DNA of 64,000 nt from Roseobacter sp. MH60115 (GCF_015644665.1 NZ_JADOBQ010000001.1:806001-870000), one strand, 5' to 3'. Positions 27,450 through 36,982 are shown, counted from the stretch's first letter. Notes: generated by a model not told the origin, from the sequence alone. A program made the numbers and translations.

Positions 27450-28220
27450 TCATCCCGTGGTCACGACGCCGCCATCGACGACCATGCATTGCCCCGTCAT
27501 CATCTTGCTGGTGTTCGACGCCAGAAACAGCACGGCATCGACGATATCCTGTGGCTCAAGATGGGTCTTCAGGCACTGCCGCTCCAGATGTGCGGCGAGC
27601 CCCTCGGGTGTCGCCCATTTGTCCAACTGCTTTTCCGTCAGCACCCAGCCCGGCGCCAGCGCGTTCACGCGGATGCCATCCGGCCCCAGCTCGCGCGCGA
27701 GGCTGCGGGTCATCGCGGTGATGCCGCCGTTTGCCGAGGTATAGGCGGGGTAGCCCGCGTTGCCCATCATATAGCTGATCGAGCTGAAGTTGATGATCGA
27801 GCCCGCGCCGCGCTCCTGCATCATCGGGGCCACGGCTTGCGCAGCAAAGAAATAGGCCTTGAGGTTGACCGACATCAGGAAATCCCATTCCTCCGGTGTC
27901 ACGTCCTTCCAGCTGTGCCGCTTGTCATTGGCCGCGTTTGAGACCAGCGCGTGGATCGGACCGTGCGCATCGGCGGCTTCTGCGATGGTCCGTTGCAGGC
28001 CTGCGGTGTCGGTGATGTCGCCCTGAAAGAACAGTGGGCGCACGCCGTGCTTGGCCTCCATCTCATCGACAAAGGCACTCGCATCCGAACGCCCGATGAA
28101 GGCGACCTTGGCCCCTTGCGCCAGAAAGCCATCCGTCAGGTCGGCGCCAATCCCTGAGCCGCCGCCGGTGATGTAGATCGACACGCCGTCAAGGTCGTGG
28201 AATGTGGCTGTCTTGGTCAT
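27450..28220 (-). CDS. SDR-family sugar 1-dehydrogenase-like protein with an altered YxxxK motif
   Basis: A 256-residue classical SDR protein: TGGGSGIG cofactor loop (residues 18-25), SNAAN (94-98), Ser147 and Tyr160. It resembles bacterial xylose/arabinose/galactose 1-dehydrogenases (for example the VVDGG C-terminus and APGWVLT). In this operon, oxidation of galactose to galactonolactone is the missing first step, so that is its probable job. Oddly, the catalytic YxxxK is YTSAN: the lysine position (164) is Asn. Either the enzyme uses a variant mechanism or it has lost this activity. Confidence 0.82.
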   Translation of the reverse strand: MTKTATFHDLDGVSIYITGGGSGIGADLTDGFLAQGAKVAFIGRSDASAFVDEMEAKHGVRPLFFQGDITDTAGLQRTIAEAADAHGPIHALVSNAANDKRHSWKDVTPEEWDFLMSVNLKAYFFAAQAVAPMMQERGAGSIINFSSISYMMGNAGYPAYTSANGGITAMTRSLARELGPDGIRVNALAPGWVLTEKQLDKWATPEGLAAHLERQCLKTHLEPQDIVDAVLFLASNTSKMMTGQCMVVDGGVVTTG

Positions 28221-28251
28221 GAGCGTACCTCGTCAGTCGCGTGCGAAAGGG

Positions 28252-30336
28252 TCATAGCCGTTTTCCTTCCAGCACCCATAGGGTTTCAGGATAGCTCCAG
28301 GGCAGGGCGATCCCATTGTGCATGAGGGCCGCCCCGGTCAGCGTGAGCGGCCCTTGTTTCAGAGCCGGGCTGCCGCGCGACAGTTCGGTGGCCTCATGCC
28401 GGTTGCGCAGGCTGATCTCGTAGCGCGCCTCCGGGTCCAGCCGCGTGAGCCGCAGGGGGCGTGGCGCGATCTGGCGCGAGGTGCCGGACTTGCCTGCAAA
28501 TATCACGAACTGGCTGCCGTCACGGGTCATCTGCTGCTCAGCAATCATCGCAGTGTCGGTCGCATCCAGCCGTAGGATATCCGCGCCATACATCCAGTCG
28601 CGATTGGCCTTCCACCAGCTGGTCACATCGCGCAGCACCTCTGCCTCATGCTCGGTCAGCTCGCGCGGGTCCATCTCGAACCCCAGATGTCTTTGTGCCG
28701 CCACCCAGGCGCGGAAGGAGATGTCGAGGATGCGCCCCGAGGTGTGGCACTTGCGCGGGCCAACATGGCTGCCAGTCACGGCAGCGGGCAGGAAGAGCGC
28801 GGCGTTGTGCTGCATCTGCAGCCGCTCCAGCGCATCATTGCTGTCGCTCAGCCAGACGCGCTGGGTGCGGCTGAGTATGCCGAAGTCGATGCGCCCGCCG
28901 CCCGAGGCGCAGCTTTCAATCTCCACATCCGGAAAATCGGCGCGCAGCCGGTCGATCAGCGCATAAGACCCCCGCGTCTGCGCTGCGTCCGGTGCTGGCA
29001 GCACGCGGTTGTGGTCCCATTTGATGTAGTCGATGGGATGCGCGCTCAGCAGGGCTGAGATCCGCTCATAGAGGAACTCGCGCACCTCCGCCAATCCCAT
29101 ATTCAGGGCCTTTTGCTGTCGCCCGAGGATCTGGTCTTCGGCCCCCAGCGCCCAGTCTGGATGCGCCCGGTGGATGTTGCTGTCAGGGTTGATCATCTCC
29201 GGCTCAAACCAGATGCCGAAGGCCATGCCTTCCGTGTGCACGTGCTCGATCAGCGGCCCCAGCCCGTCGGGATACTTGCGCGGGTCCACTTCCCAATCGG
29301 ACAGCGAGGAGGTGTCATCGTCGCGTTGCCCGAACCAGCCGTCATCCAGCACGAAACGCTCTGCGCCAAGGTCAGCTGCCCGCGTGGCGATATCCTTCAG
29401 CACGTCGAGCTTGTGGTCGAAATAGACCGCTTCCCAGCAGTTATAGTGCACTGGGCGCGGGCGTCCGGGGCGTGTCCAAGTCACGATGCGGTCGCGCAGG
29501 TGCCGCTGGAAGGACACCGCGCAGCCGTTGAACCCATCTGAGGAGTAGACCGCATAGAGCGGCGCCGTGCGGAACTCGGTGCTCGGCGCTGTTTCCATGC
29601 GTGCAGCATGGCCAAACTGGATCTGGCGGCGGCCATCGGGCAGCTCTTCCGCGATCATCCGGTGTCCGCCGGACCAGCCGTAGTGAAAGGCAAAGGCCTC
29701 ACCGCTGGCATTGGTGGCACCCCGGCAGGGCACGATCAGCCCGGGGAAATGCTCATGCCCGGTGCGGCCCGTGCGGTTTTCGCGGTAGCGGATGCCGGGG
29801 GACCAGGCCGTGCGGTTGAGCTGAAACTCCCCACACCAGCGGCCCGCCACGTCGATCATCTCATCCGACTGCTGCGGCGCGGGCAGCACGGGCGCGGCCA
29901 GCCAGTGCAGGTGCAAGGGTCGGTCGGAATTCACCCGTGCGGAGAGCGCAATCACATGGGTGTCCGGGTCCAACACGAACTCTGCCGTATAGGTCAGCCG
30001 GTTCCGGGCATCCTCGCAAATCACGGTCAGCTGCTGCCCGGCCTCGACCACCTCGCGCAGCTTGAACGCGGGCAAAAGCGGCGCACCATCGCTGTCGCGC
30101 ACGATCAACCCGGGCTGGCCGGGGAAGGTGCGCGATGCTTCCGGGCAGATCGACAGATCCGGGTTCTCGTCCAGCATCCCGCCGGTGACGTCGAGCGTCA
30201 CAGCGGCTGCCAGTTGCGCCAGATCCTCCCCCTCAGGCAGCGGCGGCCCCCAGTAGATCACCTGGAGGCAGCGTCCGCCTGTGGAGGCAAGGACCAAGGT
30301 CTGGCGATCATCGTCCAGACGCCAGTGTGTTGTCAC
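28252..30336 (-). CDS. alpha-galactosidase, GH36
   Basis: A 694-residue GH36 enzyme with an N-terminal beta-supersandwich, a TIM barrel and a C-terminal beta-sheet domain. The barrel has FVLDDGWFGQRDDD, GIWFEPEMI, the nucleophile in YIKWDHNR and the acid/base region in WLSDSND; CASGGGRIDFGIL is the usual substrate loop. No signal peptide is visible, so it acts on imported alpha-galactosides. The start is GTG 30336, overlapping the permease stop as GTGA; the longer open frame upstream is inside the permease gene. Confidence 0.92.
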   Translation of the reverse strand: MTTHWRLDDDRQTLVLASTGGRCLQVIYWGPPLPEGEDLAQLAAAVTLDVTGGMLDENPDLSICPEASRTFPGQPGLIVRDSDGAPLLPAFKLREVVEAGQQLTVICEDARNRLTYTAEFVLDPDTHVIALSARVNSDRPLHLHWLAAPVLPAPQQSDEMIDVAGRWCGEFQLNRTAWSPGIRYRENRTGRTGHEHFPGLIVPCRGATNASGEAFAFHYGWSGGHRMIAEELPDGRRQIQFGHAARMETAPSTEFRTAPLYAVYSSDGFNGCAVSFQRHLRDRIVTWTRPGRPRPVHYNCWEAVYFDHKLDVLKDIATRAADLGAERFVLDDGWFGQRDDDTSSLSDWEVDPRKYPDGLGPLIEHVHTEGMAFGIWFEPEMINPDSNIHRAHPDWALGAEDQILGRQQKALNMGLAEVREFLYERISALLSAHPIDYIKWDHNRVLPAPDAAQTRGSYALIDRLRADFPDVEIESCASGGGRIDFGILSRTQRVWLSDSNDALERLQMQHNAALFLPAAVTGSHVGPRKCHTSGRILDISFRAWVAAQRHLGFEMDPRELTEHEAEVLRDVTSWWKANRDWMYGADILRLDATDTAMIAEQQMTRDGSQFVIFAGKSGTSRQIAPRPLRLTRLDPEARYEISLRNRHEATELSRGSPALKQGPLTLTGAALMHNGIALPWSYPETLWVLEGKRL

Positions 30337-31181
30337 TTTACGGCCCCCAGGGTCAGACCTGCGATGAAGTGCTTCTGCATCAGGAAGAACATCAGCACCG
30401 GGGGCAGGGCAGCCACAATCGAGCCCGCGCTCATCAGATGATAGGCGGCGCGGAACTGCGCGTTGAAGCTGGTGATGCCGGCGGTGACCGGCTGGCTTTC
30501 CGGCCCCTGGGTCAAGACCACGGCCCAGAAGTAATCGTTCCAGATGAAGGTGAAGATCAGCACCGACAGCGCCGCAATCGCGGGCTTCATCAGCGGGATC
30601 ACCACATACCAGAAGATCTTCCACTCTGCGATGCCTTCCACGCGCGCCGCCTCGACCAACTCGATGGGTAGAGCGCGGATAAAATTGCGCATGAAGAGCG
30701 TGCAGAACCCGGTCTGGAATGCGATGTGAAACAGCACCAGCCCGGTCTTGGTGTTGTAAAGCCCCATGTCGAGCGTCAGGTCCCGCACCGGCACCATCAG
30801 GATCTGGAAGGGCACAAAGTTGCCCGCCACAAACATGAAGAAGACCCAGATGTTCGACTTGAACTTGTAGATCCCCAGCGCAAAACCCGCGAGGCACGAC
30901 AGCGCCACCGCTCCAATCACAGTCGGCACCGTGATCAGCACCGAATTCAGCATGTAGCGCGGCATGTCGGAGTTGAAGAACACTTGCCCATAGTTGTTGA
31001 ACATCTCGAAAGACGACGGCAGGCCCCAGTAGTTGCCCTGGGTGAAATCCACCGCCGGTTTGACCGAAAAGACGGCCACGGCGATCAGCGGCAGCAGCCA
31101 CATGACCAGCGCCAGGGGCAGCAGCGACTGATAGGTCAGTTGCCAGGAACGCGGGGTTTTTTCAATCGGTGTCGGGAACAT
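30333..31181 (-). CDS. sugar ABC transporter permease (MalG/UgpE type)
   Basis: A 282-residue inner-membrane permease with about six helices and the EAA loop (ELVEAARVEGIAEWKIFWYVVIP). It forms the importer with the permease at 31548-32474, the binding protein at 32626-33882 and probably the ATPase at 34924-35982. It lies one base after the YjbR-like gene and overlaps the alpha-galactosidase start. Confidence 0.92.
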   Translation of the reverse strand: MFPTPIEKTPRSWQLTYQSLLPLALVMWLLPLIAVAVFSVKPAVDFTQGNYWGLPSSFEMFNNYGQVFFNSDMPRYMLNSVLITVPTVIGAVALSCLAGFALGIYKFKSNIWVFFMFVAGNFVPFQILMVPVRDLTLDMGLYNTKTGLVLFHIAFQTGFCTLFMRNFIRALPIELVEAARVEGIAEWKIFWYVVIPLMKPAIAALSVLIFTFIWNDYFWAVVLTQGPESQPVTAGITSFNAQFRAAYHLMSAGSIVAALPPVLMFFLMQKHFIAGLTLGAVK

Positions 31182-31182
31182 C

Positions 31183-31551
31183 TCAGCACTCCTCCGGCAG
31201 GGGCGGCAGCGCGGCCTGCGCCTTCTTGGTCATGCCGCTGCGAATGGTTGTGTAGGAGACGGCAACGCGGTGCCTGGCTTCCTCCGGATCCAGCGTCGGT
31301 AGGTCCAGACGGACCCAGGCACCCCGGAAATAGGCGGGCTTTCCGGCGGCCCCGCTCTCGATCAGCATGCGTGCCATCTCGGTATCGGCGCAGCGCACCA
31401 CCACGTGGTCATCATTCGTCGCGCGCTCTTCGGTGTGGCCAAAGCAGGCGAACATCTTGCCGCCGACCTTCCAGGCATCGAGCTCCCCCGGGCCGGACAG
31501 CACCGCGCCGGGATGCACCGCACAGAGGGTATCGAACTCGGGCCGGGTCAT
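31183..31551 (-). CDS. MmcQ/YjbR family protein
   Basis: A 122-residue protein of the MmcQ/YjbR (CyaY-like fold) family, with GKMFACFG near residues 31-38, followed by a central beta-strand region and the C-terminal SYTTIRSGMTKKAQA segment. The function of the family is not established; a DNA-binding role has been proposed from the fold. The start at 31551 overlaps the upstream permease stop (ATGA) and the stop is one base before the next permease, so it is embedded in the transporter operon. No sugar-related role is known for this family. Confidence 0.8.
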   Translation of the reverse strand: MTRPEFDTLCAVHPGAVLSGPGELDAWKVGGKMFACFGHTEERATNDDHVVVRCADTEMARMLIESGAAGKPAYFRGAWVRLDLPTLDPEEARHRVAVSYTTIRSGMTKKAQAALPPLPEEC

Positions 31552-32474
31552 CGGCCTTTCTCCTCGGACCACATCGACCATAGGAAGTAGGCGATAAAGA
31601 CCAGCATGATGAGGAAGAGCACAACGGCGATGGCCGCACCATAGCCCATGCGGAAGCCATATTCGCTGAGCGCTTTCTCGAACATGTAAAAGCTCAGCAC
31701 CCGCGTCTGTCCGAACGGCCCACCGTTGGTCATGATCGAGATCAGGTCAAAGCTCCGCAGCGCGCCGATGATCGTCACAACAAAGGCGATGAAGGTCGCG
31801 GGCTTGAGCTGCGGAATGATGATGTACCACAGCATCTTCCAGCCCTTGGCTCCGTCCAGACGTCCCGCCTCGATCTGCTCGGGGTCCACGGCGTTGAGGC
31901 CGGTGAGATAGAGGATCATGCAATAGGCAGTCTGCGGCCAGAGGCCCGCGGCGATGATGCCATAGGTGGCCATCGTCGGGTCGCCCAGCACGTTGATCGG
32001 CCCCATCCCGACAAAGCCCAGGATGTTGTTCAGCAGTCCTTCATTGGGCAGGTAGAACCACGAAAAGACGAGGCCCACAACCACCTGCGACAGAACAAAG
32101 GGAAAGAAAAACAGCGACTTGTAGATGCGGATGCCGGTCACCGTCTGGTTCAGGAACAGTGCGATGAAAAGTCCGCCCGGGATCGCCAGCAGATAGAACA
32201 GCAGCCATTTGAGGTTGTTCCACAGCGAGACCTCGAAGGCTGAATCGTCCATCAGCTCCACGTAGTTGTCCATGCCGATGAACCGCGCCTCTCCCAACCC
32301 GTCCCAGTCGTAGAAGGAGATCGCGATCGACTGGTAGATCGGCCAGATGACGTAGAAGGCGAAGAACAGAATCGCAGGCGCCAGAAACAGCCAGGGCGTG
32401 ACGGCAATCTCGTTGCGTTTGTACCAGCCGCGCTCGGATTTCGCGGGGGCGATTGTGGGGTCTATGGCTGTCAT
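31548..32474 (-). CDS. sugar ABC transporter permease (MalF/UgpA type)
   Basis: A 308-residue inner-membrane permease with a charged N-terminal tail, six to seven helices and the EAA loop (EAGRLDGAKGWKMLWYIIIP). It is the first permease of the galactoside importer, 151 bases downstream of the binding-protein gene with a strong hairpin between them. Confidence 0.92.
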   Translation of the reverse strand: MTAIDPTIAPAKSERGWYKRNEIAVTPWLFLAPAILFFAFYVIWPIYQSIAISFYDWDGLGEARFIGMDNYVELMDDSAFEVSLWNNLKWLLFYLLAIPGGLFIALFLNQTVTGIRIYKSLFFFPFVLSQVVVGLVFSWFYLPNEGLLNNILGFVGMGPINVLGDPTMATYGIIAAGLWPQTAYCMILYLTGLNAVDPEQIEAGRLDGAKGWKMLWYIIIPQLKPATFIAFVVTIIGALRSFDLISIMTNGGPFGQTRVLSFYMFEKALSEYGFRMGYGAAIAVVLFLIMLVFIAYFLWSMWSEEKGR

Positions 32475-32588
32475 CGACGCATCTCCTCAGTCGTGCGATG
32501 CACGCAAGGGCGTGCGGGGCGGCACTTGCGGCGCATACGGCAACACAGGTCCGTGCTGGCGAATGGGTCGCAGGGTGGAAAGGCGGGA

Positions 32589-32617
32589 TGGCCGGGCGTT
32601 TGGGAGCCGCCCGGCCA
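32589..32617 (-). other. perfect hairpin between the binding-protein gene and the permease gene
   Basis: A 10-base perfect stem (32589-32598 with 32608-32617) and a 9-base loop, a few bases past the binding-protein stop. No U-run follows on the minus strand, so it is more likely a 3'-end stabiliser or processing site than a full terminator. Confidence 0.6.
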
Positions 32618-32625
32618 GTCGTTTG

Positions 32626-33882
32626 TTATTGGTAGACGCGTTCCTGCACCTTATCGAGGCGCTTGAGGATATCGTCGAGGTTGTCGGGGAAGACCATGAA
32701 TTCCTGCAGACCCTGCATTGCTTCATTGGCCATTTCCGCCGGGAAGTCGCGGTCAAAGAACTGTGCCACGCCACCCGGAGAGTTTTCGGACAACATCGCG
32801 AAGCCTTCGTTGAGGAACTTGTCGTCATCCACGGCCGATTTCGAGTTCACCGGCAGCTGCCCGAGGTTTTCACCGTTGTTAATCTCGGTCTGAACACTGG
32901 CCGACACCACGTGGCGCAGGAACTCGCGCGCCGCTTCCTTGTTCGACGCATTGGCCGGGATGTGGAAGGTGTCGGTGGGCGCATCTTCGGCCAGCTCGAT
33001 GCCGGGCGTGATTTCAGGGAACTGGTAGAAGTCCAACTTGCTGTCATCAAGACCCGCTTCGCGCAGCGGCGCCACGGCAAAGTTGCCTTTCAGGATCGCA
33101 GCGGCCTCGCCGTTCACCAGGAAGGGCAGCGATTCCTGCCAGGAGTAGTTCTGGTGGTTGTCGACAAAGGCGCCCATGTCGATCAGCTCGCGCCAGTTGG
33201 CGAAGGTCTGCTTGACGCGGTCATCCGTCCATTTGACTTGGCCCTGGGCCAATTCCATATGGAAATCAAAGCCATGCGTCCGCATGTTCAGGTAGTCGAA
33301 CCAGCCGCCAGCGGTCCAGAGAAACTTGGTGCCGATGGTGTAGCACTTGCGCCCCGAATCGAGGATTGTCTGACAGTTGGACTTCATCTCGTCGAAGTTG
33401 GCAGGCTCGCTCAGGCCCAGTTCGTCATAGATGTCTTTGCGGTAGTAAACGCCCCACTGGTAGTAGGTATAGGCCACGCCCCACTGCTTGCCGTCGATGG
33501 TCATCGCCCCCTTGGTCGAGGCCAGCGCTTCGGCGATCTCGGGCTCTTCCCAGAGGTCCGAGACGTCTTCAAAAAGTCCCGCGTTCACGAAGGGCGTCAT
33601 CCGGTTTGCCGCGTACCATGTGGCCACGTCAGGCGAATCCGCGGTCAGGAAGTTGCGAATCTGCGTCTTATACGCGTCGCGATCAATGATCGTGGTTTCG
33701 ATGGCCAGATCGGGGTGCAGGGCCTGGAAGTCCGCAATCATCGCTTCCATGGTCGCACGCGGCGCCGGGTTCGATGTGTCGAGGAAAATTTTCAGGTCGC
33801 CCGTCAGCTCTGCCGAAGCCGCGCCGGCAAGCATTGTTGACCCCGCCAATGCCATAAGCATTGTCTTGGTGGTGAAACGCAT
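32626..33882 (-). CDS. sugar ABC transporter, periplasmic binding protein
   Basis: A 418-residue extracellular solute-binding protein of family 1 with a signal peptide ending near MLAGAASAEL. It has the expected LKIFLDTSNPAPRATMEAMIADFQ start. With an alpha-galactosidase, a beta-galactosidase and the galactonate route in the same operon, the ligand is probably a galactoside (melibiose/raffinose type, or an algal galactosylglycerol); the exact sugar cannot be read from the sequence. Confidence 0.92.
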   Translation of the reverse strand: MRFTTKTMLMALAGSTMLAGAASAELTGDLKIFLDTSNPAPRATMEAMIADFQALHPDLAIETTIIDRDAYKTQIRNFLTADSPDVATWYAANRMTPFVNAGLFEDVSDLWEEPEIAEALASTKGAMTIDGKQWGVAYTYYQWGVYYRKDIYDELGLSEPANFDEMKSNCQTILDSGRKCYTIGTKFLWTAGGWFDYLNMRTHGFDFHMELAQGQVKWTDDRVKQTFANWRELIDMGAFVDNHQNYSWQESLPFLVNGEAAAILKGNFAVAPLREAGLDDSKLDFYQFPEITPGIELAEDAPTDTFHIPANASNKEAAREFLRHVVSASVQTEINNGENLGQLPVNSKSAVDDDKFLNEGFAMLSENSPGGVAQFFDRDFPAEMANEAMQGLQEFMVFPDNLDDILKRLDKVQERVYQ

Positions 33883-33939
33883 GGTGTCCTCCCTAAGGTA
33901 CGTTTGCGATTTTTGTCCCCCCGATCCCGCCTGAATGAA

Positions 33940-33956
33940 GTTTCATTATTTGGAAC
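33940..33956. promoter_or_regulatory. candidate operator (IclR-type inverted repeat)
   Basis: GTTTCA (33940-33945) and TGGAAC (33951-33956) form an imperfect inverted repeat with a 5-base spacer (5 of 6 positions match). It lies just downstream of the predicted start point of the galactoside operon and may bind the divergently encoded IclR protein. Confidence 0.35.
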
Positions 33957-33958
33957 CA

Positions 33959-33978
33959 AGTTTTATATATTGAAAACT
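33959..33978. promoter_or_regulatory. candidate operator overlapping the -10 of the galactoside operon
   Basis: AGTTTT (33959-33964) and AAAACT (33973-33978) form a perfect inverted repeat with an 8-base AT spacer. It overlaps the -10 element and start point of the minus-strand promoter, a repressor-like position. Confidence 0.4.
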
Positions 33979-34004
33979 ACAGCGCAATCTGCTTAGCCTG
34001 TCAA
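33976..34004 (-). promoter_or_regulatory. sigma70-type promoter of the galactoside operon
   Basis: On the minus strand TTGACA (34004-33999) is followed after exactly 17 bases by TGTAGT (33981-33976), 4 of 6 matches to the -10 consensus. Transcription would start near 33969, about 87 bases before the binding-protein start codon. Confidence 0.6.
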
Positions 34005-34127
34005 CAGTGTTCTTCGGGAAACTGAAGACACAGCGCAGCCTGCAAGGAGGCGGAAGGCATCGCAAGCCACTGGTTTGCAAATGATTTTCCGAAATGCAGG
34101 GGGTTCGCGCATCACGGGAGGAGACCC

Positions 34128-34919
34128 ATGTCCGGCGACGGCACGGTTGGCAAAGCGTTAGATGTTCTGGATCAGGTGGCCGCCTACGGCCAGCCTGTGC
34201 GCTTCGCGACTCTGCTGGCTGAGAGCGATTTTCCCAAGGCGACGCTCTACCGTTTTCTCCAGACCCTCACGAATCAGGGCATGCTGGAATACGACCCGGA
34301 CCGGCAGACCTATGCGCTTGGTGTGCGGCTCGTGCGGTTGGCGCATGCGGCCTGGACGCAAAGCTCGCTGGCGCCCATTGCGCGGCCCTTCCTTGACCAG
34401 CTCAGCGCCGAGACCGGGCAGACGGTGCACCTGGCGCAGCTCGACAATGCCCAGGTGCTCTATGTCGACAAGCGCAACGCGGCCCAGCCGGTGGAGATGT
34501 TTTCGGACGCGGGCAAGGTCGGCCCGGCCTATTGCACCGGCGTCGGCAAGGCGATGCTGGCCTTCCTGCCCGAGGAGCATCTGGAGCGGGTGATTGCCCA
34601 ACAGAGTTTTCATCGATTTACCGACCATACCTACACGACACGCGAGGCGCTCTGCGCGGAACTCGCGGCGATTCGCACCCGCGGCTACGCCTTTGACCGC
34701 GAAGAGCATGAACCGGGCATCATCTGCATCGCGCACCCGATCCTGACGGGCACCGGCCGCGTGCTGGGGGCGATGTCGATCACCGGCTCACTGCAAGCCA
34801 CCGATTTCACACAACTGGAAAGCTGGGCCCCGCGTCTGGCGCGCACGGCTCACACCATTGCGCAAGAGGCTCAGGCCTGGCGCTTTCCGGACACACATCT
34901 TCAACACACAGGGACCTAA
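34128..34919 (+). CDS. IclR-family transcriptional regulator of the galactoside operon
   Basis: A 263-residue IclR regulator: N-terminal winged helix (KATLYRFLQTLTNQGMLEYDPDRQTYALG) and a C-terminal effector-binding GAF-like domain (TGVGKAMLAFLPEE, EEHEPGIICIAHPI). GGGAGG stands upstream of ATG 34128. It is divergent from the galactoside operon and immediately upstream of the importer ATPase, so it is most likely their local regulator, with a galactose-derived ligand (inference). Confidence 0.88.
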   Translation: MSGDGTVGKALDVLDQVAAYGQPVRFATLLAESDFPKATLYRFLQTLTNQGMLEYDPDRQTYALGVRLVRLAHAAWTQSSLAPIARPFLDQLSAETGQTVHLAQLDNAQVLYVDKRNAAQPVEMFSDAGKVGPAYCTGVGKAMLAFLPEEHLERVIAQQSFHRFTDHTYTTREALCAELAAIRTRGYAFDREEHEPGIICIAHPILTGTGRVLGAMSITGSLQATDFTQLESWAPRLARTAHTIAQEAQAWRFPDTHLQHTGT

Positions 34920-34923
34920 GATT

Positions 34924-35982
<1,059 letters not shown>

Positions 35983-36000
35983 GGCTGCGGCAGGTCCGGG

Positions 36001-36020
36001 CGCGGGCCATCAGGCCTGCG
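36001..36020 (+). other. hairpin after the ATPase gene
   Basis: CGCGGGCC (36001-36008) and GGCCTGCG (36013-36020) can pair in RNA (one G-U) around ATCA. It follows the ATPase stop at 35982 and may mark the 3' end of the iclR-ATPase transcript, but lacks a U-run. Confidence 0.3.
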
Positions 36021-36139
36021 GGACCACCCTGTGCGCGGGGCAGCGGATTTGACATCGGCGGCCCTTATTCGGGCGGCACGCGCTTCCTATATCAGAGGTT
36101 GCATCGGGCTCACGCCATCAATCCAACAGGAGGAATTAT

Positions 36140-36982
36140 ATGAAATCTGCGCTCACCCTTGCCCTGTCCCTGTCGGCGATCACCGCCGGCGCCGCCATCG
36201 CCGCCGAGGCGACCGACGAAGACATCGCAGCACAACGGGCAGCCCTCGCGGCGGCCACAGAAGGGGCGGGTTTCGGGCCACAATCCCCGCGTGACCTCAG
36301 CGTTGTGACGGGCGACAATACCCGTGTGTTCGCCAAGGCCCCGGCGCATACGGAGATGAACCTCTGCAACATCCATTTTCACGAAAACGCCGAGCATAAG
36401 GGCGGCCAGTTCACGACCTATGCGGGCAACGGCGATGGCAAGGGCGCGGGCACCGGGTTCAAATATGACGGCACCCTGACGGAGGCGGAACTGGCGCCCT
36501 ACGACGGCACTGTCGGGGCGGGTAAATACGGCGACCTGCAGCCCGGTGACACCATCGAGTTGCATTACGTGCACACGACCGCGCAGGTGACCCCGGGGCC
36601 GACCCTTGGGGCCTGCCTCAGCGAGGCGATTGCCAACCCCCAACTGCGGGTCGAAGCGCAGGTCTTTGTTCTGGTGAACGATGATGCCGCGCTCGATTTC
36701 ACCCAAGCCGCGCGGGTCGAGGTTGTGGATGGCCTGCATCAGGCGCCGGGCATTCCCACCGACACCGGCACGCCGATCCTGTATCCGGGTTCGACCACCG
36801 GCCCCAGCTTCAACGAGGCGGGTTCCCCGTTGCAGGTGACGTGGAGCGTGCGGCCCGAGGTGGCCAAGGTATCGATCCGCTCGGTCGAGGCATGGCTTGC
36901 CGACAATGTCTTTGACGAGGATCACGCCCATGGTGTCCGCAATCTGGTTGTGAACCCTGCGCTCCTGTCTCCGATCAACTGA
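36140..36982 (+). CDS. delta-class carbonic anhydrase, exported
   Basis: A 280-residue protein with a signal peptide cleaved after about residue 22 (ITAGAAIAAEA). The core carries the delta-class pattern known from diatoms and dinoflagellates: CNIHFHENAEH (Cys76, His79, His81, His86), then GDTIELHYVH (His142, His145), a second cysteine at 159 and a VEAQVFVLVND strand. Three of the histidines should bind zinc. It would interconvert CO2 and bicarbonate in the periplasm. An AGGAGG ribosome site precedes ATG 36140. It stands alone between two transport systems with no obvious operon partner. The assignment rests on motif recall, not a search. Confidence 0.8.
   Translation: MKSALTLALSLSAITAGAAIAAEATDEDIAAQRAALAAATEGAGFGPQSPRDLSVVTGDNTRVFAKAPAHTEMNLCNIHFHENAEHKGGQFTTYAGNGDGKGAGTGFKYDGTLTEAELAPYDGTVGAGKYGDLQPGDTIELHYVHTTAQVTPGPTLGACLSEAIANPQLRVEAQVFVLVNDDAALDFTQAARVEVVDGLHQAPGIPTDTGTPILYPGSTTGPSFNEAGSPLQVTWSVRPEVAKVSIRSVEAWLADNVFDEDHAHGVRNLVVNPALLSPIN

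Noticed and set aside
30337-31101. Upstream extension of the alpha-galactosidase frame into the permease gene
   Set aside because: The permease is a clear gene in its own frame; the GTG at 30336 with a GTGA overlap explains the start.
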